Source: Argyresthia goedartella
Taxonomy: Eukaryota > Arthropoda > Insecta > Lepidoptera > Argyresthiidae
DNA length: 64,000 bases
Assembly: GCA_949825045.1 (NCBI GenBank)
Contig: OX463809.1
Coordinates: 8,893,501 to 8,957,500 of the forward strand
Direction: 5' to 3'
Within the stretch, counting starts at the first letter, position 1, and every line of letters starts with the position of its first letter. Position numbers and translations under genes: made by a program. The notes beneath the pieces are model-generated. The model had not been told where the DNA came from and made no database searches. It saw nothing but the letters and a program-made list of their open reading frames with translations. Of this stretch, positions 26,101-38,100 are shown in pieces.

Positions 26101-29100
26101 ATGATGGTGACATTGAAGCACCTCTGCCGCATCAGGGATCGGGGTCCAGGTTACCTGCCATAACTATGCCTACCTTTGACGGCGTGTCCGGTGAACGGAT
26201 GAGCTTCATCAATCTGTTCGACAGTTTGGTGCACATGCGATCGGACATTACCAAGTCTGTCAAGATGGCTCAGCTGGTGGCAGCATTGAGGGGTGAGCCT
26301 AGGGAGCTGGTCGCTCATTTGACAGTTACGGAGGGTAACTATGAGACGGCCAGGCAATTGTTGGTCAGACGTTACCACAACAAACGGAGGTTGGCCGATG
26401 CCCAACTGAACCGTTTGTTTAGCATCCCGGTTGTGAACAAGGTCGGGGCCATACAGACGGAGGTTTTGAACCCATTGTTGTCCGTCACCAAGGCTCTAGA
26501 GAATCTTGGACTTCCGGTTGGTGAATGGTCGTACTTACTGTTGTACATTGTACTTTCCCGCCTACCCGCTGACGTGCAGACTCGTTTCGAACAGTCTCAC
26601 GGGAGGTCGGCCGAGGCCCTGCCCGCCTTCTCCGACTTGGTCGGATTTTTGGAAGAGGAGGCTCGACGGGCAGAGAATTTGGGGTTGACGGTCACCCATC
26701 CTTCGGAGCCACAGAGAGCTGCGGTCCTTCCTCCGACGAGGAAGGACCGCACCAACCGGCAGTCATATGGGACTGTGAGTGCATTGACCCCACATGGTGA
26801 GACCTGCCCATGTTGTAGGCAGATTGGCCATGCTGTGGCCAATTGCAATAAGTTCGGGGAACTTAGGGTTCAGGGACGGCGCCGGATGGCCAAGCAGCGG
26901 AGCTGGTGTTTCCTGTGCCTCGGGCCACACATGGCTAGGGACTGCACGCGCACACAAATGTGCGGATATTGTGGTGGGGCCCACAACAATCTGTTGTGCA
27001 TGAACCGGTCCGGCCAACAGCCACCACAGGGCCGTACCCAGGGTGACACGGCATGGGGCCCTGAGAATTCGTTTGCGACTCGGAGCGCAACTCAGGGGCC
27101 AACGTCCCCACGTGCACAGGGCAGTACTAGGGTGCAGGGCCGCACTCAGGGTCATTATATGGGGGGCTCTGAGTTTTCAGTTGCGACTCAGCATCCGACT
27201 CAGCGGGACATTGGGTGTGTTGAGCAGGCCGTAACGGGCGGGTGGCATGGGACACCTTCGAGCTATGCGGGTGCGGTTCGGACGCCGCCTCAGTTGTCGC
27301 CCCGCTCGTCGCCTCGTCCTCGTCGGTCACATGTGATGTCCCCCCCGCTCATGGAGCGGCCACGGTTGAATTCACGCCCACCCCCCTTTACGGGGCGTCG
27401 TAGGGTGGCAATGGAACCGGCGCGTGGGCCATTTGTACAATGGGACCCTCTGGCGTATAGCTGCATACCTGATCGGTTACAGGCAGAGTGGGGCCCCGGG
27501 GGCCCTCGCTAGGAATTTGCGGCCCAACAATTTGTTGCCCCCCAACCGGAGACGGTGGTGTTACCGATCGCCTCTGTGCTTGTTTGGGATTTGGCGGGCA
27601 ACCCAACATACGTTCGCGCCCTATTAGATTCTGGAGCTCAGGGCTGTATTGTATCGAATGATTTAGCAAAATGGTTGGGCCTCAAGGTAAATAGGTATAA
27701 TAAATCAATACGGGGCGTGGGGAATGTTACGGTTACGAATGTAGTTGGTCAATCGGTGATCACGTTCTCTCCACGTTATGACATTTTGACAAAAACATCC
27801 GTGCAAGCTTTAGTAATGACGCATGTCATGGGCAGACACCCCTTGGTGAAGTTGAATCCGGCCGTTCGATTCCTGACATCAGGACTCAAGTTGGCGGATC
27901 CCGATTTTGACACTCCAGCCCCGGTCGACCTGCTACTGGGAGCAGACGTTCTGGGTAGGTTTCTGTTGTCGGATCGGCAAGTTCTTCAGCCGGATGGGTT
28001 GATTGCTGTGGATACTAAGTTTGGTCACGTGATCATGGGTCCGGCATTGCCAATGGTTAGGCCTGCCGAGTCAGATGGCATACTTATTGGCTCAGCGTTG
28101 TCAGACGCTATCCAACGTTTCTGGGAGATAGAGGAACCTCCCACCGTTCGTCGAGTCGACGCAGACGAAGAAGAGTGCGAGTTGTTTTACCAGAATAGTA
28201 CTGGTCGCCTTCGTTCTGGTCGTTTTGTAACTCGACTGCCTTTCAGGGCCGATCGACCGCCACTAGGAGAATCTAGGAAGATGGCTGAGACGAGATTGAT
28301 GTCGATGGAGCGTAGGATGTCAAGGGACGCCGTATTTAAACAAAAATACGTCGATTTCATGAGGGAGTATGAGTCGTTAGGACACATGTCGGTATCGGGT
28401 GTGGACTGGAGATCTGAGGATCATTGTTTCCTTCCACACCATGCCGTCCTGCGAACCCCTACCGGCAAGATTCGAGTTGTTTTTGATGGGTCAGCACCTA
28501 CCTCGAACGGGATGTCCCTGAATCAGTGTCTACATTCGGGACCCAAGTTGAGTCGTTATATTTCGGATATTCTCACGAGCTTTCGGAGACACCAGTGTAG
28601 GAAGCAGGAATAATTACGCGTCGAAAAAGTATGCGAATCGAAATGTCAGTGACTCTTATGTATAATGACATAATGCTCATTTCATCTGAACTCGAAAACT
28701 TTTTCACTCTGGTAATTATTCCTGCTTGAGCCACATATTGTATTTGTCGCAGACATTCGGATGATGTTTAGGCAAACGGTAATTCATCCGGCTGACAGAA
28801 GGTATCAGTTGATACTTTGGCGTGAGACCACGGCCGAGCCAGTCAAAGTCTATGAGTTAAACACGAACACGTATGGGTTACGGTCTAGCCCGTATTTGGC
28901 GATGCGTAACCTGCGGGAGTTGGCGTCGCGTGACCGTGTGAGCTATCCTAGAGCCGCCGCTATCCTGGAGCAAGATTTGTACGTCGATGACGTCTGCACA
29001 GGGGCAGCCAGTGTAGAGGAAGCTCTGGACCGACGTGACGAGCTCATTCAATTGCTGGAACGAGGCGGCTATGAACTACGCAAGTGTATGTCCAACTCCC

Positions 29101-32100
29101 CTGAGTTGATGGCTGGTCTCCCAGATGAGTTTCAACAAGACCCGCACGTTTTTGAGAATCCTGACAACCCTAACATGTTGTCAGTGCTTGGAATTCAGTA
29201 CCGGCCCGTCCATGATGAGTTTACCTATCGGGTGGTTTTAGAAACACCGAAGGCCTGGTCAGTACTGTCAACGATTGCGAGAACGTTCGACCCGAATGGA
29301 TGGATTTCTCCAGTCACCTTTGCTCTCAAATGTTTTATGCAAAGGCTATGGGCGGCTCAGTTGACCTGGGACACCCACCTCTCAGGTGATTTGTTGACTG
29401 ATTGGACGCGAATGTTCACCTCGCTATCGGACATAAATAATGTATCGCTGCCGAGGAAATTGGTCCCTGCTGGGGATTACAGGGCAACCCTTCACGGGTT
29501 TTGTGATGCCTCTGAACGAGGGTTTGCGGCAGCGGTTTATTTGCGAACCGTCACCTCCACCGGGGAGGTCGACGTGCGTTTGGTTTTGGCAAAAAGCAAG
29601 GTAGCGCCTATTCGGACAAGGATGACGATTCCAAAACTGGAACTGTCCGGGGCTGCTCTTTTGACCAAACTTTTGAATCACACTCTAACAGTGTTGCGTG
29701 GGTCAGTGGTTTTGAAGGATACGGTGTACGCTTGGACGGACAGCCAGATTGTTTTGTGCTGGCTGAAGGCTTCGGTCCATAACTTAGAGGTTTTTGTTGC
29801 GAACCGTGTCTCCCAGATTGTGTCGTCTGAGGTCCCACTGACCTGGAGACATGTACCAGGAGAATTAAACCCGTCTGATTGTGCATCCAGGGGATGTCAG
29901 GCTCCTGAACTCGTTAGACACCATTAGTGGTGGGGACCACCCTGGCTTGCCAAGAGAGAATCGGACTGGCCCCACAGCCATGTAGTAGTATCTTCGGATC
30001 ATGGCCCCAGAGCGGCCGTGCATGTTACCCAGAAGGCTGAGGACCCTGACGCCGGGTTTCTGCTGGACCGGTATAGCTCACTTGACAAGTTGATAAACGT
30101 GTCCACTTGGATTAGGAGATTCGCTCGAAATTGTCGTACTCCTCGCGATCAGCGAACGTTGAACCCTATTCTGACTCCGGCAGAGCGAAACGAGTCGCTG
30201 TTGAATTTGGTCCGGTTGGTACAGTCCTCGAAGTTTGGGGCAGAATTGGAGATTATACGAAGTGGACGTTCGAAATTGAAGGGAGCCGTCGCGCGTCTCA
30301 ACCCCTTTGTTGATTCGACCGGGTTACTTCGGGTAGGAGGAAGATTGCGCAATGCGAATCTGTCGTATTCGGCTCGTCACCCACTTCTGCTCCCCAAGGG
30401 GGGACAGTTAGTTGAATTGCTGGTGACTGATCGTCATATTAAAGACGCGCATGCCGGCTGTAACTTGTTGTTGGCCACGCTCCAGCGGGAGTTTTGGATC
30501 TTATCTGCCCGCCGTGCCATACGGAACATCGTGTTTCCGTGCATGCCTTGTTATCGACTTAAGGCTGCCACGATGCAACCTCTCATGGGGGACTTGCCCC
30601 CTGATCGTGTGAATGAGGTCAGACCGTTTTCAGGTGTTGGTACGGATTTTGCAGGACCGTTTATGGTGAAGAGTTCACGATTGCGTACCGCTAAGCAATA
30701 CAAGGCGTACTTATGTGTGTTTGTTTGTTTATCCACCAAGGCGGTACATCTCGAGCTCGTTGCTGATCTCTCGACAGAGGCTTTCATTGCTTGTTTGGAT
30801 AGGTTTGTTTCTCGAAGGGGACTTCCAACTTTGATCCGCTCTGATAACGGCACTAACTACATAGGTGCGGAACGATACTTACGAGAGATAGTCAACTTTT
30901 TGAATGTAAATAAAGTGGATATTGGAACGGCCCTCTCCCGTCGGGGTATACAGTGGACCTTCAGCCCACCGATTTGCCCCCACTGGGGTGGGATTTTTGA
31001 GGCCGTAGTTAAGTCAGCTAAGACGCACTTGGGGCGTATAGTAGGTCAGACCGCGCTGACTTTTGAGGAGCTCGCGACATTGTTTTGTAAAATCGAGGCC
31101 GTTCTCAATTCGCGACCGTTGTGTCCGCTCAGCTCGGATCCAAATGACCTGGAGGCTCTGACCCCAGGCCATTTCTTGATAGGACAGCCACTTAACGCGT
31201 TGCCCGAGCACCCCTTCGAGGGAGTGAAATTGTATCGGTTGTCAAGGTATCAGATGTTGCAGCAGTTTACTCAGAATTTCTGGAAGCGGTGGTCGCTCGA
31301 GTATCTGCATATCTTACAACAGCGCCTTAAGTGGACTGACAAAACTAGCCCCCCTAGTGTTGGTGACCTCGTTCTGGTTAAGGATGCTAACCTACCGCCA
31401 CTACGTTGGCGCAGGGGGCGCATTGTTAACTTGTTCCCTGGCAAGGACGGGACCCCCCGGTCTGCAGAGGTTCTAGTAGGAGGCTCGGTTCTAAAACGAG
31501 CGGTAGCAACGTTGTCTCGGCTGCCCGTAGATTAGGGGACAGGTGGGTGCCTGTCCGGGCGGGTGATTGTTCGATTCCAAATCGATATTCGATCGATGGT
31601 TTCTGAACGGTCATTTTAATTTGACGTTAGCTGTCAATCTGGCAGTTTTGAGAACTGACGGACGAAAGCCCTCGCAATGTAAACGCGTTTTGATTAGGGT
31701 GTTGAAATTAAATCGCAGGGCATCTGGAATGTATTCGGGATTCCCTCAGGATTGTTAATATAGCTGAGTGTGCCGTTGTCTCTCGAACCAGATAAAGTTC
31801 GGATTTTCGTGCCCGATTTGTATTTACCAGTAGAAACATAACCTGTGTTGGACACTGTGCTCACCACGCTGGCCCGCCAGTCATACCTGGTTGGCTGAAG
31901 AACCTGTCTACCAAGAAGAGCCTAGGGTGCGCCCGGGCCTTGCAGAGAGACAGGAGGTTGACGGGACCGAAGCACAGACCAGGTTAGATCTACCCCACAT
32001 AACTTCAGCTCGGTGAATCGCCGACGTTCGCCGACTTCTTGGCACCTGATCGTCACGCTACCTCGTAGCTCATGGGCCCCTACGAGGTCATTAGGTGCTG

Positions 32101-35100
32101 AGAAGCCTGAACACTATAACACTATATGGTAACCCTAGGTACATCCGTGCGTGTAAGCCTGTCACAGATATCCGAGATACATCCGACGGGTACCTGTCGG
32201 TCTCATCCGTGCGTTTATGCCTGTCTTATGATTGAAACGCTGCGAGATACCAATACATATAAAAAATCACCAAGAAATAGTAGTTTTGATTGATTGCACA
32301 TATTAAAATAAAGTATAGTATAGAATATAGAAAGTCCCTCAATTTTCACTTATAAGAAGAGATTGAAAGTGCATTTCCTTTCTCTTCCGTAAAAGGTACC
32401 ATATTTATGTAGGTATATGTATTAGTAGTTTATTTGACTGCCACATAATGCCTAATTATGTACAGTTACATACACTAGTTTATCTACACACATATCATAA
32501 GCTCTCTTTGATGTGTTCAGGAACCGCATGTTCGACCGGCATTGTGGCATTAATCATTGCTCTGCAGTTGTTTAGCTTGTTCAGTAGTACCAACTTCACA
32601 GACAAACTAGGGGCGGCACGCAGGTGGGCGTCGGCCCACTTTGGTACATTATGGTCATAATGTATCAATATTCAGATAAGAAATGAGTTTTTACCAAGAA
32701 GTTTATCATTATGCTGGTCGTAACGTGTGGTTTTTGTACGCAGTAAAGAGGGTTTATGATACGTGTGTAGATAAAATTTATTATAGTTTATATATGTGCA
32801 TGCTATATCTATATATTGTATTTTATGTAGTTGAAGTATATATTTTTATTTTATTTGGTATGTGTAGTTTATATATATTTTGAAAGTAATTTTCGTATAT
32901 ATGTATTATGAGTTTTATTGCGAACTAGGAATGTCCGGTATCATAAACTCTCCTGTCTTGCCTAGGTTTGCTGGAATAAATCTCTTTTTAAAGATAAGCT
33001 CGCCTTTTCTTATAACATTTCTTGTAACTGTCTGTAACTTTATATTATCTGTGCGATAAAGAATATGAATTTTAATATGGAATTAACTATGGCAATTCAA
33101 ACTCAAAATGTTTATTGCGTCATTATGGTGGTTACAAGGTTCCAACAACAATATACCCTGTTAGGGCACTGCAAAAACTACAATAGTACATTATGATACA
33201 AGTGTGGTATGTTGGTCATTACACTCGAGTTCGGCTCAGGCTTAATGGAGACGAGAAGTGCAATGACCAATGCTCACGTGTTTCATACGACGTTTTTCAA
33301 CACACTTGCGAGGAAAAGTAAATAAAACTAACGAAATGCAATACTGTGAATAAACTTAACAAACAGAAACCCATTTAAAAGATGGCGGCCGTAATTTTAT
33401 TTTTTCGCGCGCTCAGCGCTGCATGCGCGCGCAAGTCTGAGATAAGGGCACCGGCAAAGTAGCTAATCAGCCACATATTTATAAATTTTGAAATTGGGTA
33501 TTTGTAGGTAAAAATACACCGTCAAAATATAAATACCAACAAGCTAACAAGCAGTTTCATGAAATTTTTTAATTATTTATCACATTTTGAATTGAATTTT
33601 ATATTTACGCAAATAACTACTTAGCTGTTTTCGAAACATTAATACTTCTTGCTAATATTTAAAAAGATATGTAATGAAAAGGCACTAGTGCGATAATGTA
33701 ATGTAAAAGGCACGGCATGGGTAATATTCTGCATTATCAGTGTAAATACGCTGTAATAAGACCTACTTTACGAGCAGGTGTGTTGAAAAAAAACTTACGT
33801 ACTTAGAAATGTACTTTAATGTAATTACGCATATTTTTGTAGCTATCAGGGAGTTTGTTAAAGATATTTAGGGACATAATATATGCGTTGAGATGATTGT
33901 AATGTCATGTCGATTTTGGGTAACAATAATTTATTTTGATTTCTGAAAAAATTTAGGGTGGCTCTGGTTTTATAAGTTTCATTTTCAGGATAGTTTCTTA
34001 CAAGCTTTATTATTTCCAATATGTAAATAGCAAAGAGGCTATCGTTTGAAGTTTGGTTTACAGCTGTCTGTAGGTCTGATGTTGGCTATGATCCTGATCA
34101 TTTTTGTCTGTAGTGTAGAGTTGTGGCGCGTGAGTGCTCTTACCCCACAGTATGACGCCATAGAATAGTAAAGGCAAGAGTGTGCATATGCGTAATATGT
34201 TGAAAGGGCAGTTTCGATGTTTGTAGACTTCTTTACTTCTCTTAGTGCGTATGAGAATTTACGCAGTTTACCTTTAATTTTTCGAACAGGGGACTTCCAA
34301 TTTCGATTTAATCTAAAATAATACCTAGCAATGTAGCTTCTTTTATTACTTCTATCTTAATATTGTTGTAGCTAAAAATGTGTAAGGGGTGTTTTTGGTG
34401 TGGGTAAAAGGTAATAAGTTTAGTTTTATGAGGATTTATTTCAAGGTTATAATCAGTTATCTAGTCAGTTATTTTGTCAAGGCATATCTTGAGTTTGTCA
34501 TTTACGAGTTCATTGTTTTTGTGTGAGGAAACCAGAGAAATGTCATCAGCAAATAGGATACAAGGGTCATCGAGTATTTTTGGTAGATCATTAATATAGA
34601 TGAGAAAAGGAAAGCATCCGATTACTCTACCTTGAGGAATAGAGGCGTAAGTTGTTTTGCTATTGGATCGGGATTTCGTGATTTCTTTTGACGTCTTGTG
34701 TTCTGTTTGTTCATCTCTGTTGTATAAATAAGAGGTAAGCCATTCGTAGGCTTTACCTCTTATTCCTACACCGTGTACTTTTTCCAACCGTATATCAAAT
34801 TGTACTTTATCGTATGCTTTCGTCATATCAATTATTCTTCATTTTCATATTCTTTATTTTGAAGTATGTTAAGGATTTCCTTAGTAAATCCGTAGACTGC
34901 AAGGATCTATTTTTGCTGAAACCATTTTGGGAGTCATGAAATATTTTAAAATGATTAAAAGTAATGTTTTTTATTTTATGTAAATTAATCTGTAAATTAT
35001 TATTATTCAACCATTCATTTGCACAAGTTATTGCATTATTAATGTCTGATTCGTGAAAGGAATCACTTAATGGCGCATCGGTAGTCATCAGGATGAAATA

Positions 35101-38100
35101 GAACTAAACGACAATTTATACTATACTATATTTATTTATAATTTTGTATAGGGTTTTATTGGATTTTCTGAGCTGCTCTGGCAGTGAACCATCTTCCTGC
35201 CCCGTGGTTGACTGATGCAATCAAGGCTTTAGTGGCAAAATGAACCCTTGCCAAAGACGTTGTAAGAGAGACCCAACAAATGAGAATTTCCTTGCATCTA
35301 AACGCCTTCGAAACTTGTGCAACCGTAATGCGTTGCGCGATGCCAAGGGGCAGCATCACATTTATGAGTGCATAGATGCCTCAGCTCAGGTTTGGAGGTT
35401 TCTCTGGTGTTGGCAAGTCCCAGGACTCGTCTTCAGATAATGTCGATCTCAACGGTCTCAACCAGTTCTTCTTCCTGTTGTCCCATTTTCCACATCATAT
35501 TTTGATGATCATCAGAAATTGAGCTGGAGGACTTAAGAATTGTTGATGTCTACCCCACGCTATGAAACATAATACAGATATGACGCGGTTACAACAACCA
35601 AAAGCCCTACATACATAAACACAAATGCCCTTTTATTGCTGTAGCGCCATCGTTAAGCCCTTTTATCAAAATATATATGAAGCATGTGCGCTGTCGTCTA
35701 TCTAGCGGCCGGATTCAACTAAGTAGCAGCCAAGGATTGCTGAAATCGATGTTAAATATTTTTAATACCGAAATATCTTACCCGTCTTCCCTGTTCAGCT
35801 CTGTGGTACGAAACGTCGCCCCTCACATGTTCGCCGTAATGACTCCTGGACTGACTTATTTGGTATATCACCAGAGCATATATTATTAGGTCGTATAAGT
35901 GGAGTATGGGGAAGTTGTCCAGGACGTTTTATCCGAAACCTTTTTACCCTTGATTTGAAGGCTCCCGTTGTAGTTATCGGGAAACAGAGCTCAGTACGGA
36001 GTTTCGTGGTTGTTATGAAAAATGTAAAACTAAATCGTTTATCAGACACAAATATTTTTACTCGTTTAAGTATTACAAAACCAACACAGGTAAAATATAC
36101 CATTAACAACCTATTTAATCTATAAATAGATTCCCATTGTGATATTTAACAATGGGAAACTTAAAATATCACACACGAATGTTTTTATAATGAAGAAAAA
36201 TATCGCCTGATAAAAATCAATATCAATCTTTTAAGCCCTAACGGCCTTACTAATGAGAGAAGTTATTCACGGTTTAACTTATATTGTGTTTAGTCTTGCT
36301 TTGACATTTGACATTTACTCGACATATGAAAAGGATAAAACACGTTAAACCGTGAATAACTTTTTTTATTAGTAAGGCCGTATGTATCCTGATTTATTTT
36401 TTTGGTATCGATTTCTCAAACAGTCCTCTAATATACTTATAGCCTAGGTTTCACTTTTGACAAAAAGAAAAAAAAAACCAGCAAAAGTTGCTTTGCTAGT
36501 CTGTTTAAAACTAAATAATTTATTTTATTTTATTGACATTTTTTTTTTAACATTTACATACAGGCACATACATTGCTTCTGGCCCCACACTAGGATACCC
36601 TGTGTCGTGGTAACCAGAAACAGCGACGTCACACACATATAAACATCCAAGACCTGGGGATTGTTTTTTTTTTTTTTTTTTTGTTTTTGTTTTTTTTTCA
36701 TTACCCCCAGCCGGGGATCGAACCCGGGACCTCTCGCATGGTAGGCAGAGCCACAACCGCTGCGCCACAGAGGCCGTCGACAATTGATATTATAAACTAC
36801 CTAATGAAAAATATAGTTGACGTCAGAAGAAAGATTTCGTAGGTAAGATTTCTTTAGATTTTAGATAAATCGACAGAAAATGAGAAAATCGCATGCAATT
36901 GTGAGACGTTTAGTGTGAACGCGGCCTATGTCAACTGGCAAAGTGGCAGTTTTTTGCAGCGAATTATGGGATAGCCTATTACATAAATCCGTCTGTTTGA
37001 TTGGAATTAATATCCATTAACTGAGCATACTGTGACAAGCATTTTACCACGTCTCCCGAAAATGTGCAAACTATCGGCAATGCTTTCTTGTGGGTTCCTC
37101 AACCCTAGGCACAGGACTCAATCAAGCCAACTCAAATCCGGCACGTACTTTCGATACCCTTAATCTAAATGAAACCTACCAGTAGAGACAAGACTGGTCG
37201 GCGCGTCTCCTCTCAACACGGCGTCCAGCTTCAGCGCCTGCCCGCAGTGCAGGAAGCGCTCGGTCCGCGCTGCGCCCGCGCCGCCCGCGCCGCCGCCCGA
37301 CCACACGTCCGAGAGCGCGCGTCGGGATAACATGGGCTGGAATATTGGAGAGGGAGACGTTTTGTTTACCAAGAGATTACGTTTTCCGATTCAGTTTAGT
37401 ATTTTGAAGGGCATTCCATGTAACGGCAAGAAAAGCGACCAAGTGCGAGTCGGATTCGTGGACCGACAAGGGTTTCGCACAACAAATATTTTGTGAAGAA
37501 TTACAAATCAACGGTTTTCAGAATTTTCTCTTTACTTTTGCTGTAAGACCTTGCCTGGTGCCAAATTTCATGATTGGTAAGTGGATTGCTAGGTCAACTG
37601 GAAGTACCATAAAGGTTTTGACCCTTGCGAGTATCAAGCAAATTCAGCAATCTTCAGCACGCCTTCCAACCTCAAAATAGCACCTTCGCCGCTTGATTTT
37701 GGGTTCTCCAGGCGGAAAAATTAAAGGCTTTACGAACCTCGCTACGACTCCGCCTTCGGCTCGTGCCGTAAACTTCTCGGTTCGTAAATAATTCGCCTTT
37801 GCGTACTCGTACGAAATGTACTATTGATTGCGTTGACCTTGAAGTTTTTTTTTTACAACTCTAAGGGACTAATGATTTGAGTAAATCATATTAATTTCTA
37901 CTTTATACCTCCAGAAGGTACAGAGCTTTATAAATTATGTGTAGCTTAGTACCTATGCATTAAGTTATGCCTAATTCAGTACGTTGGATAGGTATAACTT
38001 TAGAGAAAGCTTGTTACAGGTTTGCAATCTCCCAAACACAAGGTTAGTTACAGTTAACACAAGCCAGCAACGAATTACATGTCATTTGAATGTAAATTCA

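Larger units (their letters stand above)
15168..32113 (+). mobile_element. BEL/Pao LTR retrotransposon, interrupted by a Gypsy element and a MITE
   Basis: LTRs 15168-15712 and 31568-32113 are almost identical, begin TGTTCG and end AACA, and are flanked by the 5-bp duplication CTATA (15163-15167, 32114-32118). Native length is about 7.38 kb after removing the 9564-bp Gypsy and its TTGT duplication. The primer site begins TGGTAGCAGAGCG at 15716. Coding order gag, protease, RT, RNase H, integrase with BEL-type motifs. Interruptions: the Gypsy in the 5' leader, a MITE inside RT, and TAG at 27510 and 29925. It is antisense to the host gene. Confidence 0.92.
14451..32137 (-). mobile_element. hAT transposon remnant (736 bp native) split by a BEL/Pao insertion
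   Basis: Terminal inverted repeat TAGGGTTACCATA (14451-14463, inverse at 32125-32137), flanked by an exact 8-bp target duplication GGTACATC (14443-14450 and 32138-32145), the hAT size. Removing the BEL element and its 5-bp duplication leaves 736 bp. A CTCCGGAATTTTC-type subterminal motif recurs near both ends. The only coding content is a BED-type zinc finger on the minus strand, so this is a deletion derivative. It sits in the 23-kb intron of the GARNL3-like gene. Confidence 0.85.

Noticed and set aside
35795..36109. 104-codon minus-strand frame
   Set aside because: No domain, no splice context, and surrounded by LINE fragments and a MITE.
36560..36779. tRNA gene on minus strand
   Set aside because: A and B boxes are present but the head is fused to a shared body found in four other copies; it is a SINE head, not a folding tRNA.
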